Source: Acidobacteriota bacterium (GTDB lineage Bacteria > Acidobacteriota > Terriglobia > Terriglobales > Acidobacteriaceae). Taken from it: a stretch of 64,000 nt of DNA. Below are positions 15,829 to 24,147 of the stretch, piece after piece. A model generated the notes under the pieces. The model ran no database searches. It was not told the DNA's origin and saw only the letters and a program-made list of their open reading frames with translations. The stretch spans positions 555,450 to 619,449 of the forward strand of contig JABCZI010000002.1 in the NCBI GenBank assembly GCA_013289765.1. Reading direction: 5' to 3'. The translations under genes and the position numbers were made by a program. Numbering within the stretch: position 1 is the first letter of the stretch; every line of letters begins with the position of its first letter.

Positions 15829-16797
15829 ATGCCGAATCAGGAAAGTTCTCGCCACGCCGCCGATACATTTTTCCCAGTTTCTTCATCGGCAATGCTTTAT
15901 GGGGGGCCAAACCGAGTCGGGCGGCCCGTACCTTCGCGAACGCGAGGACAAAAATCGCTCGGTCCGGAAGCAATTTGGGGTCAGTTCAATAACTACCGGT
16001 CGAATGGTCTAGCTGGTTCGGCGGGAGTGCACATCGTACTACTCGCTTTACTTCTGGGTGGTGCAACTTTTAGCCATCCGGCAGTGCAAAAGATTGAACC
16101 GCACGAGACGGTGACGTTGATCGCTCCGTCGCCAGATTCGTATGCCCTACCGGTAGCGAAGAAGATCGCGAGCGGCGGCGGGGGTGGCGGCGACCACGAT
16201 AAATTGCCGGCTATTAAGGGACGGCTGCCAAAACTCGCGATGCAGCAAATCACTCCTCCGCAGATTGTGCTTCGAAATCAGCATCCGAAGCTGGCGGTTG
16301 AGCCGACGGTGGTGATTCCCCCGCAAGTTCACTTGGCTTCGAATCATATGCCGAACTTGGGGAATCCGTCAGCGACCGCAATGCCTTCGGCGCCGCCATC
16401 GAATGGCACGGGCTCGGGTGGTGGAATCGGCTCTGGTTCAGGTGGTGGAGTTGGCGTTGGCCACGGACCTGGCGTAGGCGCAGGCAGTGGTGGAGGCATC
16501 GGCGGCGGCGTATTTAAAGTGGGCGGAGGAATCTCGGCGCCCCAGGCGCTCTCGACGCCCGATCCTGAATATACGGAAGAGGCGCGCAACGCCAAGACTC
16601 AGGGAACGTGCATTTTGTGGCTGATCGTCGACGATCAAGGGCGCCCGCGCGACATCCGCGTGGTGCGCGGCCTGGGAATGGGATTGGACGCGAAAGCCAT
16701 TGAAGCGGTGAAACAGTGGAAGTTCCAGCCCGCGCTCAAAGATGGTCGTCCAGTAAACGTGCAGATCAGCGTGGAAGTCGGCTTCCGTCTGTACTAA
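15829..16797 (+). CDS. TonB-family energy transducer / TonB C-terminal domain protein
   Basis: This 322-residue protein has one N-terminal membrane helix (about residues 70-90, GSAGVHIVLLALLLGGA). A long periplasmic linker follows, rich in Pro and then in Gly/Ser (about 180-240). It ends with a TonB C-terminal domain: TPDPEYTEEARNAKTQG, VVRGLGMGLDAKAIEAVKQW, and a final beta-strand VQISVEVGFRLY. TonB proteins transmit proton-motive energy to outer-membrane receptors. Free-standing TonB-like proteins without adjacent exbB/exbD, as here, may serve other envelope roles. The ATG at 15829 with AGGAG was preferred over one at 15784. About 70 residues precede the membrane helix, longer than usual. 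Confidence 0.85.
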   Translation: MPNQESSRHAADTFFPVSSSAMLYGGPNRVGRPVPSRTRGQKSLGPEAIWGQFNNYRSNGLAGSAGVHIVLLALLLGGATFSHPAVQKIEPHETVTLIAPSPDSYALPVAKKIASGGGGGGDHDKLPAIKGRLPKLAMQQITPPQIVLRNQHPKLAVEPTVVIPPQVHLASNHMPNLGNPSATAMPSAPPSNGTGSGGGIGSGSGGGVGVGHGPGVGAGSGGGIGGGVFKVGGGISAPQALSTPDPEYTEEARNAKTQGTCILWLIVDDQGRPRDIRVVRGLGMGLDAKAIEAVKQWKFQPALKDGRPVNVQISVEVGFRLY

Positions 16798-16832
16798 AGA
16801 AAGATCATTCCGTCCGACCCCGTTTAGGGAGC

Positions 16833-16883
16833 GCCGGATCATACCGCAGGAGTTGTAAAACCTCCGATGCGGTTTGATCCGGC
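16833..16883. terminator. Long intergenic hairpin between tonB-like gene and ECF sigma gene
   Basis: GCCGGATCA (16833-16841) pairs with TGATCCGGC (16875-16883). ACCGCA (16843-16848) pairs with TGCGGT (16868-16873), and GGAG (16849-16852) with CTCC (16862-16865). The stem has 19 pairs with one T-T mismatch and a two-base bulge. It starts 36 bases after the tonB-like stop. No T-run follows on either strand, so it could be a Rho-assisted terminator, an mRNA end protector or a REP-type element. The rest of the 16798-17112 gap holds no gene, only a 13-residue ORF at 17003-17044 that cannot be supported. Confidence 0.5.
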
Positions 16884-17112
16884 AGCTTCGACACAACACT
16901 CCCCCCCAAGAAAAGTTTCGTTTCAAAATTAAGAACTCAGAAGTACCAAATCCTTTGGGGCGCAAGGTACAGCAAGTATGGCATTCAATTACAGGAGCAC
17001 CCTGATGGGATCAGAAAGCCGCAGTCGCTACTCTCAGTGCGGATGATGAATGCTCCCGGAATCGTGGAGAGCAAATTAGACAAGCACCCTAGTTGGAACG
17101 AAGGAGACTAAC

Positions 17113-17790
17113 GTGGCGACTTGCGCGATTTCCGCGACAGCAAGCAATGTGATTCCGGTCAGGGAAGAAACTAACCGAGACGACGAACGTAGCCTGGTTC
17201 AACGAGCACAGAATGGCGATGAGCAGGCCTTTGCCACACTCTTCCAGAGCCATAAGAAGCGTGTGTACTCCGTGTGCCTCTTGATGACGAAAGATGTGGC
17301 GGACGCGGAAGATTTGACGCAGGAGGCATTCCTGCAGGTATTTCGCAGCGTCGGTTCATTCCGTGGCGATTCCGCATTCTCAACCTGGCTGTACCGGGTG
17401 GCGGTGAATACCGTTCTGATGAAGCTGCGCCGCCGCAAAGCGCCGCCGATCCTGTCGCTGGACGAGCCCGTGTCCTCGGACTCGCCATCGCTTCGCCGGG
17501 ACGTGGGCAAGGCGGATCCCAGTCTGTTTGGCGCCATCGATCGCATCGCACTGCGCCGCGCCATGCAGGAATTGCCAGAAGGCTGCCGGAAGATTTTTGC
17601 GCTTCATGAGGTCGAAGGTTATCAACACCACGAGATCGCCAAAATGCTGGACTGCTCCGTGGGCAATTCGAAATCGCAACTTCACAAAGCGAAGATGAAG
17701 ATGCGGGATTTATTGTTTCCAAAACGAAGAATCCTGCGGCGCCCTCCAGTGAATCAAATGAATGGGGCGGCTTCTTACGCCGCGCGCTAG
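17113..17790 (+). CDS. ECF-type RNA polymerase sigma factor (RpoE-like)
   Basis: Region 2 is visible at about residues 28-100 (LVQRAQNGDEQAFATLFQSH, DAEDLTQEAFLQVF, FSTWLYRVAVNTVL). Region 4 is at about 150-205 (LPEGCRKIFALHEVEGYQ, EIAKMLDCSVGNSKSQLHKA). Both are hallmarks of group 4 sigma factors. The length of 225 residues is normal with a short basic tail. Translation starts at a GTG preceded by GGAG. No anti-sigma gene with a zinc-binding motif or membrane helix follows. The next genes are a nucleotidyltransferase-like protein and a STAS protein, so control may be through a partner-switch or transcriptionally. It could drive the polysaccharide-type locus downstream (inference). Confidence 0.93.
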   Translation: MATCAISATASNVIPVREETNRDDERSLVQRAQNGDEQAFATLFQSHKKRVYSVCLLMTKDVADAEDLTQEAFLQVFRSVGSFRGDSAFSTWLYRVAVNTVLMKLRRRKAPPILSLDEPVSSDSPSLRRDVGKADPSLFGAIDRIALRRAMQELPEGCRKIFALHEVEGYQHHEIAKMLDCSVGNSKSQLHKAKMKMRDLLFPKRRILRRPPVNQMNGAASYAAR

Positions 17791-17848
17791 GTAGGCAAAG
17801 ATTTGTAAAGGGGACAATAAGATCCCCATCAGAAACGAGGACAGAGTC

Positions 17849-18937
17849 GTGGGGTTAGGAGCCATCGTAGTAATCGGTGCAGAGTTTGGCGGGAATCGCT
17901 CGACTTTGCCGCAAGGTAGCGAACAGGAGTCTCTGGCCGCGCCGCTGCCATGCGTCGAGGTGATGGGACGTTCGGTGACGGAACGCACAGCGGAAAGATT
18001 CGTGCGTGCCGGAGTCGAGGTAGTTTCCGTTTTGCTAACAACGGAGTTGGCTCATGCGGTCCAAGCGTTCTGCACTTCGTTTGAGAATCTGACGGTGCAG
18101 GTGGTCTCTGACATAAGCTCTGCTGTCATTCAGAAATGTAAGGATTTTTCGCGCGGTGGTATCGATCAGGCATTTATTGTTTCTGCCAATGTGTATACCG
18201 AAACTGACTTGCTCGACTTCTTCTATTTTCATCGCGAGGCGAAGCAGACGGCGACACGCGCCTATGATTCCCAAGGCCCTCTGAACCTCTGGGTAGTCGA
18301 TTGCGCGAAGGCGTATCACACCGACCTCCGGGATTTTCTTGCGGAAGCCGAGGGATCGCCGGCGGCTTATTTCATCAGGGACTATGTAAATCGCCTCGAT
18401 CATCCGCGTGACTTGCGGCGGCTGGTGTCGGACTCGCTGCGCGGCCGTTGCGCAATGCGTCCCTCGGGAACGGAACTAAAGCCTGGAATCTGGGTTGATG
18501 AAGGAGCTGAGATTCATCGCAAGGCTCGAATTGTGGCACCGGCCTACATCGGGCGTGGTTCCCAGGTGATGGAAGACACCTTAATAACTCGCTGCAGTAA
18601 CGTGGAGCGGGGCTGCTTTATCGACTACGGCACGGTGATTGAGAATAGTACTATTTTGGCTAATACTCATATAGGCATCTGGCTGGACGTGTGCCACGCC
18701 GTCGCCAACGGAAATAAGCTGATGAGCTTGAGCCGGAACGTGACTTTGGAAATTGCCGATCGCAGTATTTTGCGAGCCAAGGGCTCAGTCCGGCAAGATG
18801 AGAGAGACACGATTTTAGACTTCAGTTATGGAACGCAACCATTGGATTCTGATTTGAATCAACAACCAGAAGGACTACAAAATGAGCCTCGAACGCCGGA
18901 AACCTGGCAGTTCGGAGCCAATCCTATTCAAGGGTGA
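17849..18937 (+). CDS. Degenerate sugar-nucleotidyltransferase-like protein with left-handed beta-helix
   Basis: The N-terminal 200 residues look like the GT-A fold of sugar-1-phosphate nucleotidyltransferases, but the GGxGTRL nucleotide-binding motif is absent: the start reads GAIVVIGAEFGGN. The C-terminal part (about 215-310) has hexapeptide-type repeats (GAEIHRKARIVAPAYIGRGS, CFIDYGTVIENSTI) that form a left-handed beta-helix. The chain architecture matches GlmU/GCD1-like proteins, yet catalysis of the usual reaction is doubtful. It starts with a GTG after GAGG, and its stop lies five bases before the ATG of the STAS protein, so the two are co-translated. The position at the head of the glycosyltransferase/flippase locus suggests a regulatory or scaffold role in surface polysaccharide assembly (inference). 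Confidence 0.75.
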   Translation: MGLGAIVVIGAEFGGNRSTLPQGSEQESLAAPLPCVEVMGRSVTERTAERFVRAGVEVVSVLLTTELAHAVQAFCTSFENLTVQVVSDISSAVIQKCKDFSRGGIDQAFIVSANVYTETDLLDFFYFHREAKQTATRAYDSQGPLNLWVVDCAKAYHTDLRDFLAEAEGSPAAYFIRDYVNRLDHPRDLRRLVSDSLRGRCAMRPSGTELKPGIWVDEGAEIHRKARIVAPAYIGRGSQVMEDTLITRCSNVERGCFIDYGTVIENSTILANTHIGIWLDVCHAVANGNKLMSLSRNVTLEIADRSILRAKGSVRQDERDTILDFSYGTQPLDSDLNQQPEGLQNEPRTPETWQFGANPIQG

Positions 18938-18942
18938 GTGAA

Positions 18943-19347
18943 ATGTATACCAGGGGTCCCGTGATCGTAATGGAGTTGCCGGAAACGCTGAACCATGTTG
19001 AGGGCGAGAAATTCGTGGCAGAGTTGCAGCCGCTGCTCGAAACCCATCGTCCGCGTATCGTCTTGGACTGCTCCCAGGTTCAACACATGGATAGCGCCGG
19101 TATCGAGACATTGCTTTATTGCATGCAAGAGGCAATGAAACGGGATGGAGATCTGAAGCTGGCCGCGGTGTCCCCCGCAGCCGCCACCATCATGGAGTTG
19201 ATGCGAGTCGATCGCTTGTTTGAAGTCTTCGAGACGGCTGAGGAAGCTTCACGAAGTTTCCAAGCCGTAGTGATGCCCGAAGCGTCGCAGAGCCTGCCCT
19301 GGTATTCGTCCGGGTTGGGCTTGGCCGATTTAAAAATTGCCGGCTAA
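18943..19347 (+). CDS. STAS-domain protein (anti-sigma factor antagonist type)
   Basis: This small single-domain protein has the STAS fold: GPVIVMELPETLN, RIVLDCSQVQHMDSAG, LKLAAVSPAAATIMELMRVDRLFEVF split over the domain. The region around Asp-Ser-Ala-Gly corresponds to the serine that is phosphorylated in SpoIIAA-type antagonists (DSAG motif). About 30 extra residues follow the domain. The ATG at 18943 is eight bases after AGGG, and a GTG at 18934 overlapping the previous stop is an alternative. With the ECF sigma factor upstream it may belong to a partner-switching circuit that controls surface polysaccharide genes. No HATPase-type anti-sigma kinase is adjacent. Confidence 0.88.
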   Translation: MYTRGPVIVMELPETLNHVEGEKFVAELQPLLETHRPRIVLDCSQVQHMDSAGIETLLYCMQEAMKRDGDLKLAAVSPAAATIMELMRVDRLFEVFETAEEASRSFQAVVMPEASQSLPWYSSGLGLADLKIAG

Positions 19348-19381
19348 CAACAACAGAGAAGATCCGCGGTTGGGAGTGGCC

Positions 19382-19885
19382 ATGGGACCATGGAAGCGAA
19401 TGTGGGTACACGTGGCTTGGAGCGGCCTGGTTATCTCCGGATTTCCAGGAGCAATCTTACCGGTTGCGGCGCAACAGGCGACACTGCCCGGGAGTGCGAA
19501 TTCATCCGCAGGTACCAACTCGCCTTTGGTGGCGAGGGTTGAAGCACCGTCTGCGCTGGAAGAGCTGCCCGACAGTCCGGGGACAGTCGCGTCCAAGTCG
19601 GCGGAATTGCAGCAGCAAACCGGGAGCGGTACTTCAGCTCAGCCTGCGCAGTCTCCAGCGCCGGCTTCGGGACAGAAGCCGGTGGGAACAGCAGCTGCAG
19701 AAGCGCCTGACGCCAGCGGTATTGCCGCGTCACAACCCGCGGGCGTTGCTATTGCTCCAGCTAAGCAGCGCCGCACTCGGACCATCATTCTGCGAATGGG
19801 AGCAATTATCGGAGCAGGTGTAGCGGTTGGTTCAGTGGTTGCCTTGACGGAAGCCACATCGAGCAAGCCCCCTGGCGCGCATTAA
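19382..19885 (+). CDS. Hypothetical exported protein with C-terminal membrane segment
   Basis: This protein of 167 residues is not assignable to a family. From the ATG at 19382 (GGGAG upstream) it has a signal-peptide-like N-terminus (WSGLVISGFPGAILPVAAQQ). A low-complexity Ala/Ser/Pro/Gln/Gly region follows (about 30-125), and near the C-terminus a single hydrophobic helix (GAIIGAGVAVGSVVALT). Proteins of this layout often close polysaccharide or PEP-type loci, where the tail anchors the protein or pairs with a partner. It lies between the STAS gene and the P-loop kinase on the same strand. Function unknown. Confidence 0.6.
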   Translation: MGPWKRMWVHVAWSGLVISGFPGAILPVAAQQATLPGSANSSAGTNSPLVARVEAPSALEELPDSPGTVASKSAELQQQTGSGTSAQPAQSPAPASGQKPVGTAAAEAPDASGIAASQPAGVAIAPAKQRRTRTIILRMGAIIGAGVAVGSVVALTEATSSKPPGAH

Positions 19886-19933
19886 CTCTTGAACTTGATA
19901 GCGCTATAAGAAATTTACTAAAGCAGGTGTTTT

Positions 19934-20608
19934 TTGAAGATCGTTAGTTTCTCGGGAATCGACGGAGCGGGTAAGAGTACCCAAATTCTTGCGCTGCAGG
20001 CGTGGCTCAGACAGGCTGGAAAGCGAACCTACCTGCTTACCTTCTGGGACAACGTGGTGGTAGCGCCTGGATTCCGCGAGTTTACCAGTCACAAAGCATT
20101 CAAGGGTGACAGGGGTATTGGGTCTCCAGAAAGGCCGTTGCAGCGGCGCGATAAGAACGTTAATGCGTGGCCGGTAACAGCAGTGCGCTTCGGGCTCTAC
20201 CTGGCGGACGCCGTGAATCTGCTTCGAACGGTTCGCCGTTTAAGGAAGACTAATGTTGATGTAGTGATTTTTGACCGTTACATTTATGACGAACTGGCTA
20301 ACCTTCCACTGAACCGGTGGCTAGCGCGGCTATACATTCGATTTGTCCTAACGTTCGTGCCTAAGCCGGACGTGGCCTATGTTATCGACGCAGAGCCTGG
20401 CGCGGCTTTCGCCCGCAAGCCGGAATATCCGCTGGAATTTCTTCGCCGGAATCGCGAATCCTATTTGACGCTGAGCCGCCTCGCTGCCGATATCACCGTG
20501 ATCGCACCCCTTCCCGTTGAAGCAGCCTCGGTAAGAATCCGGCAGGCATTCTCGCAGAAATTCTCGGAACCAGAAACGACCTTTCCTGGATTGCCCGCTT
20601 TGCAATGA
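19934..20608 (+). CDS. Thymidylate-kinase-like P-loop NTPase
   Basis: The Walker A loop GIDGAGKST is at residues 7-15, as in dTMP kinase. A DRY-type motif follows (FDRYIYDELANLPLN, about 111-125), and the LID region is followed by RNRESYLTL, as in the thymidylate_kin fold. Length (224) fits. It is embedded in a glycosyltransferase locus and not near DNA metabolism genes, and many such loci carry tmk-like kinases of unknown substrate, so I do not call it tmk. The start appears to be a TTG at 19934 with an AGCAGG site about nine bases upstream; no ATG or GTG gives the intact P-loop strand. It precedes the GT4 gene by 72 bases. Confidence 0.82.
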   Translation: MKIVSFSGIDGAGKSTQILALQAWLRQAGKRTYLLTFWDNVVVAPGFREFTSHKAFKGDRGIGSPERPLQRRDKNVNAWPVTAVRFGLYLADAVNLLRTVRRLRKTNVDVVIFDRYIYDELANLPLNRWLARLYIRFVLTFVPKPDVAYVIDAEPGAAFARKPEYPLEFLRRNRESYLTLSRLAADITVIAPLPVEAASVRIRQAFSQKFSEPETTFPGLPALQ

Positions 20609-20680
20609 GTCCGAAATTACCTTGCAACAGCTTTTCCACAACTTTCATCGAAATAAAGCCACAGCGAGGCCGCAAAGATA

Positions 20681-22375
20681 ATGAAGATTTGTCTGGTAAG
20701 CACTTTTCCACCGAGTCAAGGTGGATTGAGCGAGTACGGCCTACATATTGCCGAAGAGTTGCGTCGCAATCCTTTTCTGAGCCTGACGATTTTGGCCGAC
20801 AAACTTTCTTCGCCCCAAGCCGAGTTGGAAGGTTTTTCGGTGCGGCGCTGCTGGTCGTTCGACGATCCCGCAAGTTCCCTTCGACTGCTCCAGACAATCG
20901 CGAAACTGAAACCCGATGTAGTGTGGTTCAACCTGCTCTTCAGTACATTTGGCAGGAACCCGTTCAATGCGTTCCTGGGACTCCTGACTCCACTATTAGC
21001 GCGTCTTAGCGGCCGCTATACTCATGTGACTTTGCACCATCTGATGGATACGGTTGATCTGAAGGACGCAGGGGTGCGGCATCCCCGCATCTATCGCGCG
21101 GCTGGAGCGCTCGCCACCAGAATGCTCCTGCTCTCGAATTCAGTCTCTGTGCTTATGCCTGGGTATCGGAAGATCTTGCATGAAAAATATGGTCACGACA
21201 ACGTTCATGTACGGTCGCATGGAGTTTTAACGCGGAGGCCCGAGTATCCTGACTTCGCGCGGCGCGGGAATCCGGACCATCGCATACTGGCATTCGGAAA
21301 ATGGGGAACCTATAAGCGGCTCGAACTCATGATCGAGGCGTTCAAAATTGTGACCGCAACTCTGCCGAACGCGAAGCTGGTCGTCGGTGGAGGCGACCAT
21401 CCTCAGGCGGCAGGCTATGTGGAATCGTTGAAGAAGAAACACGCGAACAATTCAGCCATTGAGTTCATGGGATACGTGGACGAGGGTCGACTGCCCGATC
21501 TATTCCAGAGTTCATCGGTTGCGGTAATGCCCTATTCCTCCTCCACTGGTTGCAGCGGGGTTGCTCATCTGGCCTGTGCTTACGGAGTACCGATCATCTG
21601 CGCGGACCTGCCTGACTTTCGTCAGATGGCGGATGGCGAGGAACTTGCAATCGAGTTTTATCAACCGGGAAACGCGCAGGATTTAGCGACTTGCCTGGTT
21701 AACTTTCTGACGAACCAGGAAAAGCAGCAAACCATGGCGGTGCAGAATTTTTCCACCGCTTTGCGGATGACTATGCCGACGATCGTCTTGAAATATTTGC
21801 GGCATTTCGAACTCGAGCAGCGCACCGAGGTTCTGCGTCAGATCACCAGGTTCCGCCGCCTGCCCGGTTGGGTTCCCTCGAAGTCGCTCATGTTGCGGCT
21901 CATGACCCGGAACTCGCTCGGGTGGGTTCATCGATCAGCGATTCAGCGCCCGAGTTCGAACGGTGCGGGGCAAGAAGACTTATTGAACGGTAACGTTAAC
22001 GATGGTGGAAAGCTGGCTGGAAGTGGCATTCCCATGAATGGTTACGGCGTAACTGCCGGCGACAGGCGTAGCCTGGGTACTGACAGCCTTCCCACCACCG
22101 CAAGAACTGCCAGCCATTCCGATGGCCACAATGGCGATCACAGCGAAGAACTGAGCCTTGCGCCTGCGTGGCGTACTAACGAGAGCAAAGCCGCCAATCC
22201 CAAAGGGCAGCAGGAAACCAGCGAAGATTGGGATCGAGTTGTGCCGCTCGGGCAAGTTACTCCCAGTAACGGCAGCGGTGGAAATGGTAAGAGTGGAAGT
22301 GGCGAATCCGGAACCGGGAGTAATGGCAGCGGGGGAAAAAGAACAGCTCAAGTTACTGGGAATCCCGGCGCATGA
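20681..22375 (+). CDS. GT4-family glycosyltransferase with antisense-encoded C-terminal extension
   Basis: The protein has a GT-B fold: an N-terminal Rossmann start (ICLVSTFPPSQGGLSEYG) with a Gly-rich acceptor loop, FGKWGTYKRLELMIEAF and GGGDHP in the donor domain, and the GT4 E-x7-E-like region replaced by SSSTGCSGVAHLACAYG. The function is transfer of a sugar from a nucleotide donor onto a growing glycan, probably on the cytoplasmic face. The catalytic part ends near residue 430. The remaining 130 residues (from about 21980) are Gly/Ser/Asn-rich, and their codons are exactly opposite the 3' end of the convergent GH99-like gene, so the tail looks like read-through into a neighbour. Starts at an ATG after GAGG; the upstream kinase gene is probably in the same operon. 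Confidence 0.87.
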   Translation: MKICLVSTFPPSQGGLSEYGLHIAEELRRNPFLSLTILADKLSSPQAELEGFSVRRCWSFDDPASSLRLLQTIAKLKPDVVWFNLLFSTFGRNPFNAFLGLLTPLLARLSGRYTHVTLHHLMDTVDLKDAGVRHPRIYRAAGALATRMLLLSNSVSVLMPGYRKILHEKYGHDNVHVRSHGVLTRRPEYPDFARRGNPDHRILAFGKWGTYKRLELMIEAFKIVTATLPNAKLVVGGGDHPQAAGYVESLKKKHANNSAIEFMGYVDEGRLPDLFQSSSVAVMPYSSSTGCSGVAHLACAYGVPIICADLPDFRQMADGEELAIEFYQPGNAQDLATCLVNFLTNQEKQQTMAVQNFSTALRMTMPTIVLKYLRHFELEQRTEVLRQITRFRRLPGWVPSKSLMLRLMTRNSLGWVHRSAIQRPSSNGAGQEDLLNGNVNDGGKLAGSGIPMNGYGVTAGDRRSLGTDSLPTTARTASHSDGHNGDHSEELSLAPAWRTNESKAANPKGQQETSEDWDRVVPLGQVTPSNGSGGNGKSGSGESGTGSNGSGGKRTAQVTGNPGA

Positions 22376-23803
22376 AAGAGAGATCGGGCTGTCGAACGTG
22401 CCTGATTGCGAGGTCGCGGTCACGGTGAAGCTTCCCGTGCGGCCGCCAAGAATCGTGATGGTGGACGGCGAGGCAGCGAAGGTTACCGTTGCCGTCGTGG
22501 GTGGGGGCGGTGTGGTGGCAATACACGCAGAGTTATATTTGATAGCCCCGCTGATTTGATTCGCTAAGGTGGGCTTGCCCACGGCTTGCACAAGTAATTG
22601 GTAACTCCCGTTCGGGATCGGAAATCCACACAGGTTTAGCGAGCGGAGGCCGGGCTCGAGGTCCGCGAGAGACATCAGGTTCTGACCATCGCTACTGATG
22701 TATACCGTATAGTGATCGACAGTGTTCTCATTTCCGCTGATATTCCATTGCAAGGTACTGCCGGAGACTGAGGGAGCGAGCGTCAGGCAAGAATCGATGC
22801 CAGATTCGATCTCAGTACCCTCTTCATAGTCATTCCAGGTCACGAGTTGCAGATCGGTGAGCTGCTTTCCGGAGTTGTAAAGGCTGTTGATTTCCGAGAA
22901 GGTTTGTAACCAAGTCTGTCCGCACTGCTGTCCCATAATGCGGTGTGAGCCCCAACTGGCGAGAGTATCGTTAAATCCTTTATAGGCTGCTCCGAGCACC
23001 TGCTGGCTGGGAAACGCCATGCCGGCACCATAGAAACTGGAGAGATAGCTCATTCCAAAATCGGTGGTGGTCGGCATTACCCAGGAATAGCTGCCATCGC
23101 TAAGTGTGTGAGTGAAGCCGTTGTTATTTTGAAATAGAAATACTGGATGCGTGCTCAGGGCTGCATTTGCGGCATTCCAGTCGACCGAATAGGAAAGATC
23201 GACGTTGAAGTTGGTGACGACCGGTTTTCCCTGCCGGGTCATGTAAGCCGGGGAAGAAAAATATGTATTCTCAATATATTGCAACTGATTCACCAAGGCC
23301 TGCTGGGGCGTGCATCCTGAGCAGGAATCCCATTCAATCGCTCCCTGATCGACCATAATCGCAAACGTGAACCCTGGATGATTTTCGGCCTCCGCCATTA
23401 CCAGCTTAGTGGCCTGGTCGATTGCATTATTGGGTCCGTACCAGTCAATAATCACGCCATCGATACCACGGCTCACCATGTCGTCAATCTGGCGTTTGAT
23501 CTGCGCAGCATCGGTAGAACTGTACCCGACGTTCATATGGTTCGAGCCTCCGAACCAGAGCATAAGATGAGCGTAAACTTTCGTCGTGGCGCCGACATAA
23601 AGTAGCGAGTGGATGTCCGCCTTACTCACGTTGCCGGCGGCCCGGTTGCCGTTCGACTGGCTCGAAAAATTATTTGCCGCGCTCGTGTTATTGGAGGTTT
23701 GAGCCGAAAGAGTTGTCGTTGGTACAACGTAAGAAGAACTGGCAGAGCCAATAGTCGATGCCGCCAGGAACATCACTGCAACTGCCGAACGCACACCAAG
23801 CAT
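21980..23803 (-). CDS. Exported GH99/GH71-like glycosidase with Ig-like and membrane-anchor C-terminus
   Basis: After a signal peptide (VAVMFLAASTIGSAS) and an Asn/Ser-rich linker, residues about 75-340 resemble the GH99/GH71 fold: LMLWFGGSNHMNVGYSS, GIDGVIIDWYGP, WNDYEEGTEIE with the expected acidic residues. Such enzymes cleave alpha-mannosidic or alpha-glucan chains. A fibronectin-like segment (about 345-425), an Ig-like domain (about 435-510) and a hydrophobic helix with CGGG follow, then a beta-rich tail; this ending recurs in exported Acidobacteria proteins. Start ATG with GAGGA upstream. A paralogue lies at 37306-38292 in the same locus. The last 396 bases overlap, codon opposite codon, the GT4 gene on the other strand. 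Confidence 0.8.
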   Translation of the reverse strand: MLGVRSAVAVMFLAASTIGSASSSYVVPTTTLSAQTSNNTSAANNFSSQSNGNRAAGNVSKADIHSLLYVGATTKVYAHLMLWFGGSNHMNVGYSSTDAAQIKRQIDDMVSRGIDGVIIDWYGPNNAIDQATKLVMAEAENHPGFTFAIMVDQGAIEWDSCSGCTPQQALVNQLQYIENTYFSSPAYMTRQGKPVVTNFNVDLSYSVDWNAANAALSTHPVFLFQNNNGFTHTLSDGSYSWVMPTTTDFGMSYLSSFYGAGMAFPSQQVLGAAYKGFNDTLASWGSHRIMGQQCGQTWLQTFSEINSLYNSGKQLTDLQLVTWNDYEEGTEIESGIDSCLTLAPSVSGSTLQWNISGNENTVDHYTVYISSDGQNLMSLADLEPGLRSLNLCGFPIPNGSYQLLVQAVGKPTLANQISGAIKYNSACIATTPPPPTTATVTFAASPSTITILGGRTGSFTVTATSQSGTFDSPISLSCAGIPSNLSCSFSPAAITPGSGFATSTLTISTAAVTGSNLPERHNSIPIFAGFLLPFGIGGFALVSTPRRRKAQFFAVIAIVAIGMAGSSCGGGKAVSTQATPVAGSYAVTIHGNATSSQLSTIVNVTVQ

Positions 23804-24147
23804 TTCGTCCTCAGGAGCGGAGTAGGGCCGAGGCTTACACGCATTGTGGCCAGCACGAGGAAGGCACGCCTGCCTGTAGATTTCCTTTAGCTGACCTTGG
23901 TCTTTCCGGGACTTTCTGGGAACTGGGGTCAGCTTAGGGTGGAAGGCAGGCGTGGGATAGATAACATTCGTCTAAGAACTTCGGTGCCCTTAGCTAGGGC
24001 CATACGGTCAGGGGCTGGAGTATCGAAGGGCCGTGATCGGTCGTGCAAATGCCTGCCGTTGCGGCAACTTCAGTGTGTCACCGATTTTGGGTCGCCGATG
24101 TCTAAGGCAAAACTGGGCGCGAGTACGCGCCTGCGGTATGAGTCGTT
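23804..24147. other. 344-base gap holding a palindromic element
   Basis: No gene was found in this stretch between two minus-strand genes. It contains a 90-base nested inverted repeat (23865-23954) and probably the promoter of the GH99-like gene. No known riboswitch pattern was recognised after inspection of both strands. Confidence 0.4.
23865..23954. repeat. Nested inverted-repeat element (MITE-like or structured leader)
   Basis: CACGCCTGCC (23865-23874) is the exact inverse complement of GGCAGGCGTG (23945-23954). Inside it AGCTGACC (23889-23896) pairs with GGTCAGCT (23927-23934), and TTCC/GGAA flanks can extend the stem. The loop region repeats a CGGGACTTTC/CTGGGAAC-like pattern. It lies in the 5' leader of the GH99-like gene if transcribed leftward. 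It may be a small non-autonomous element or an RNA structure. Confidence 0.5.
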
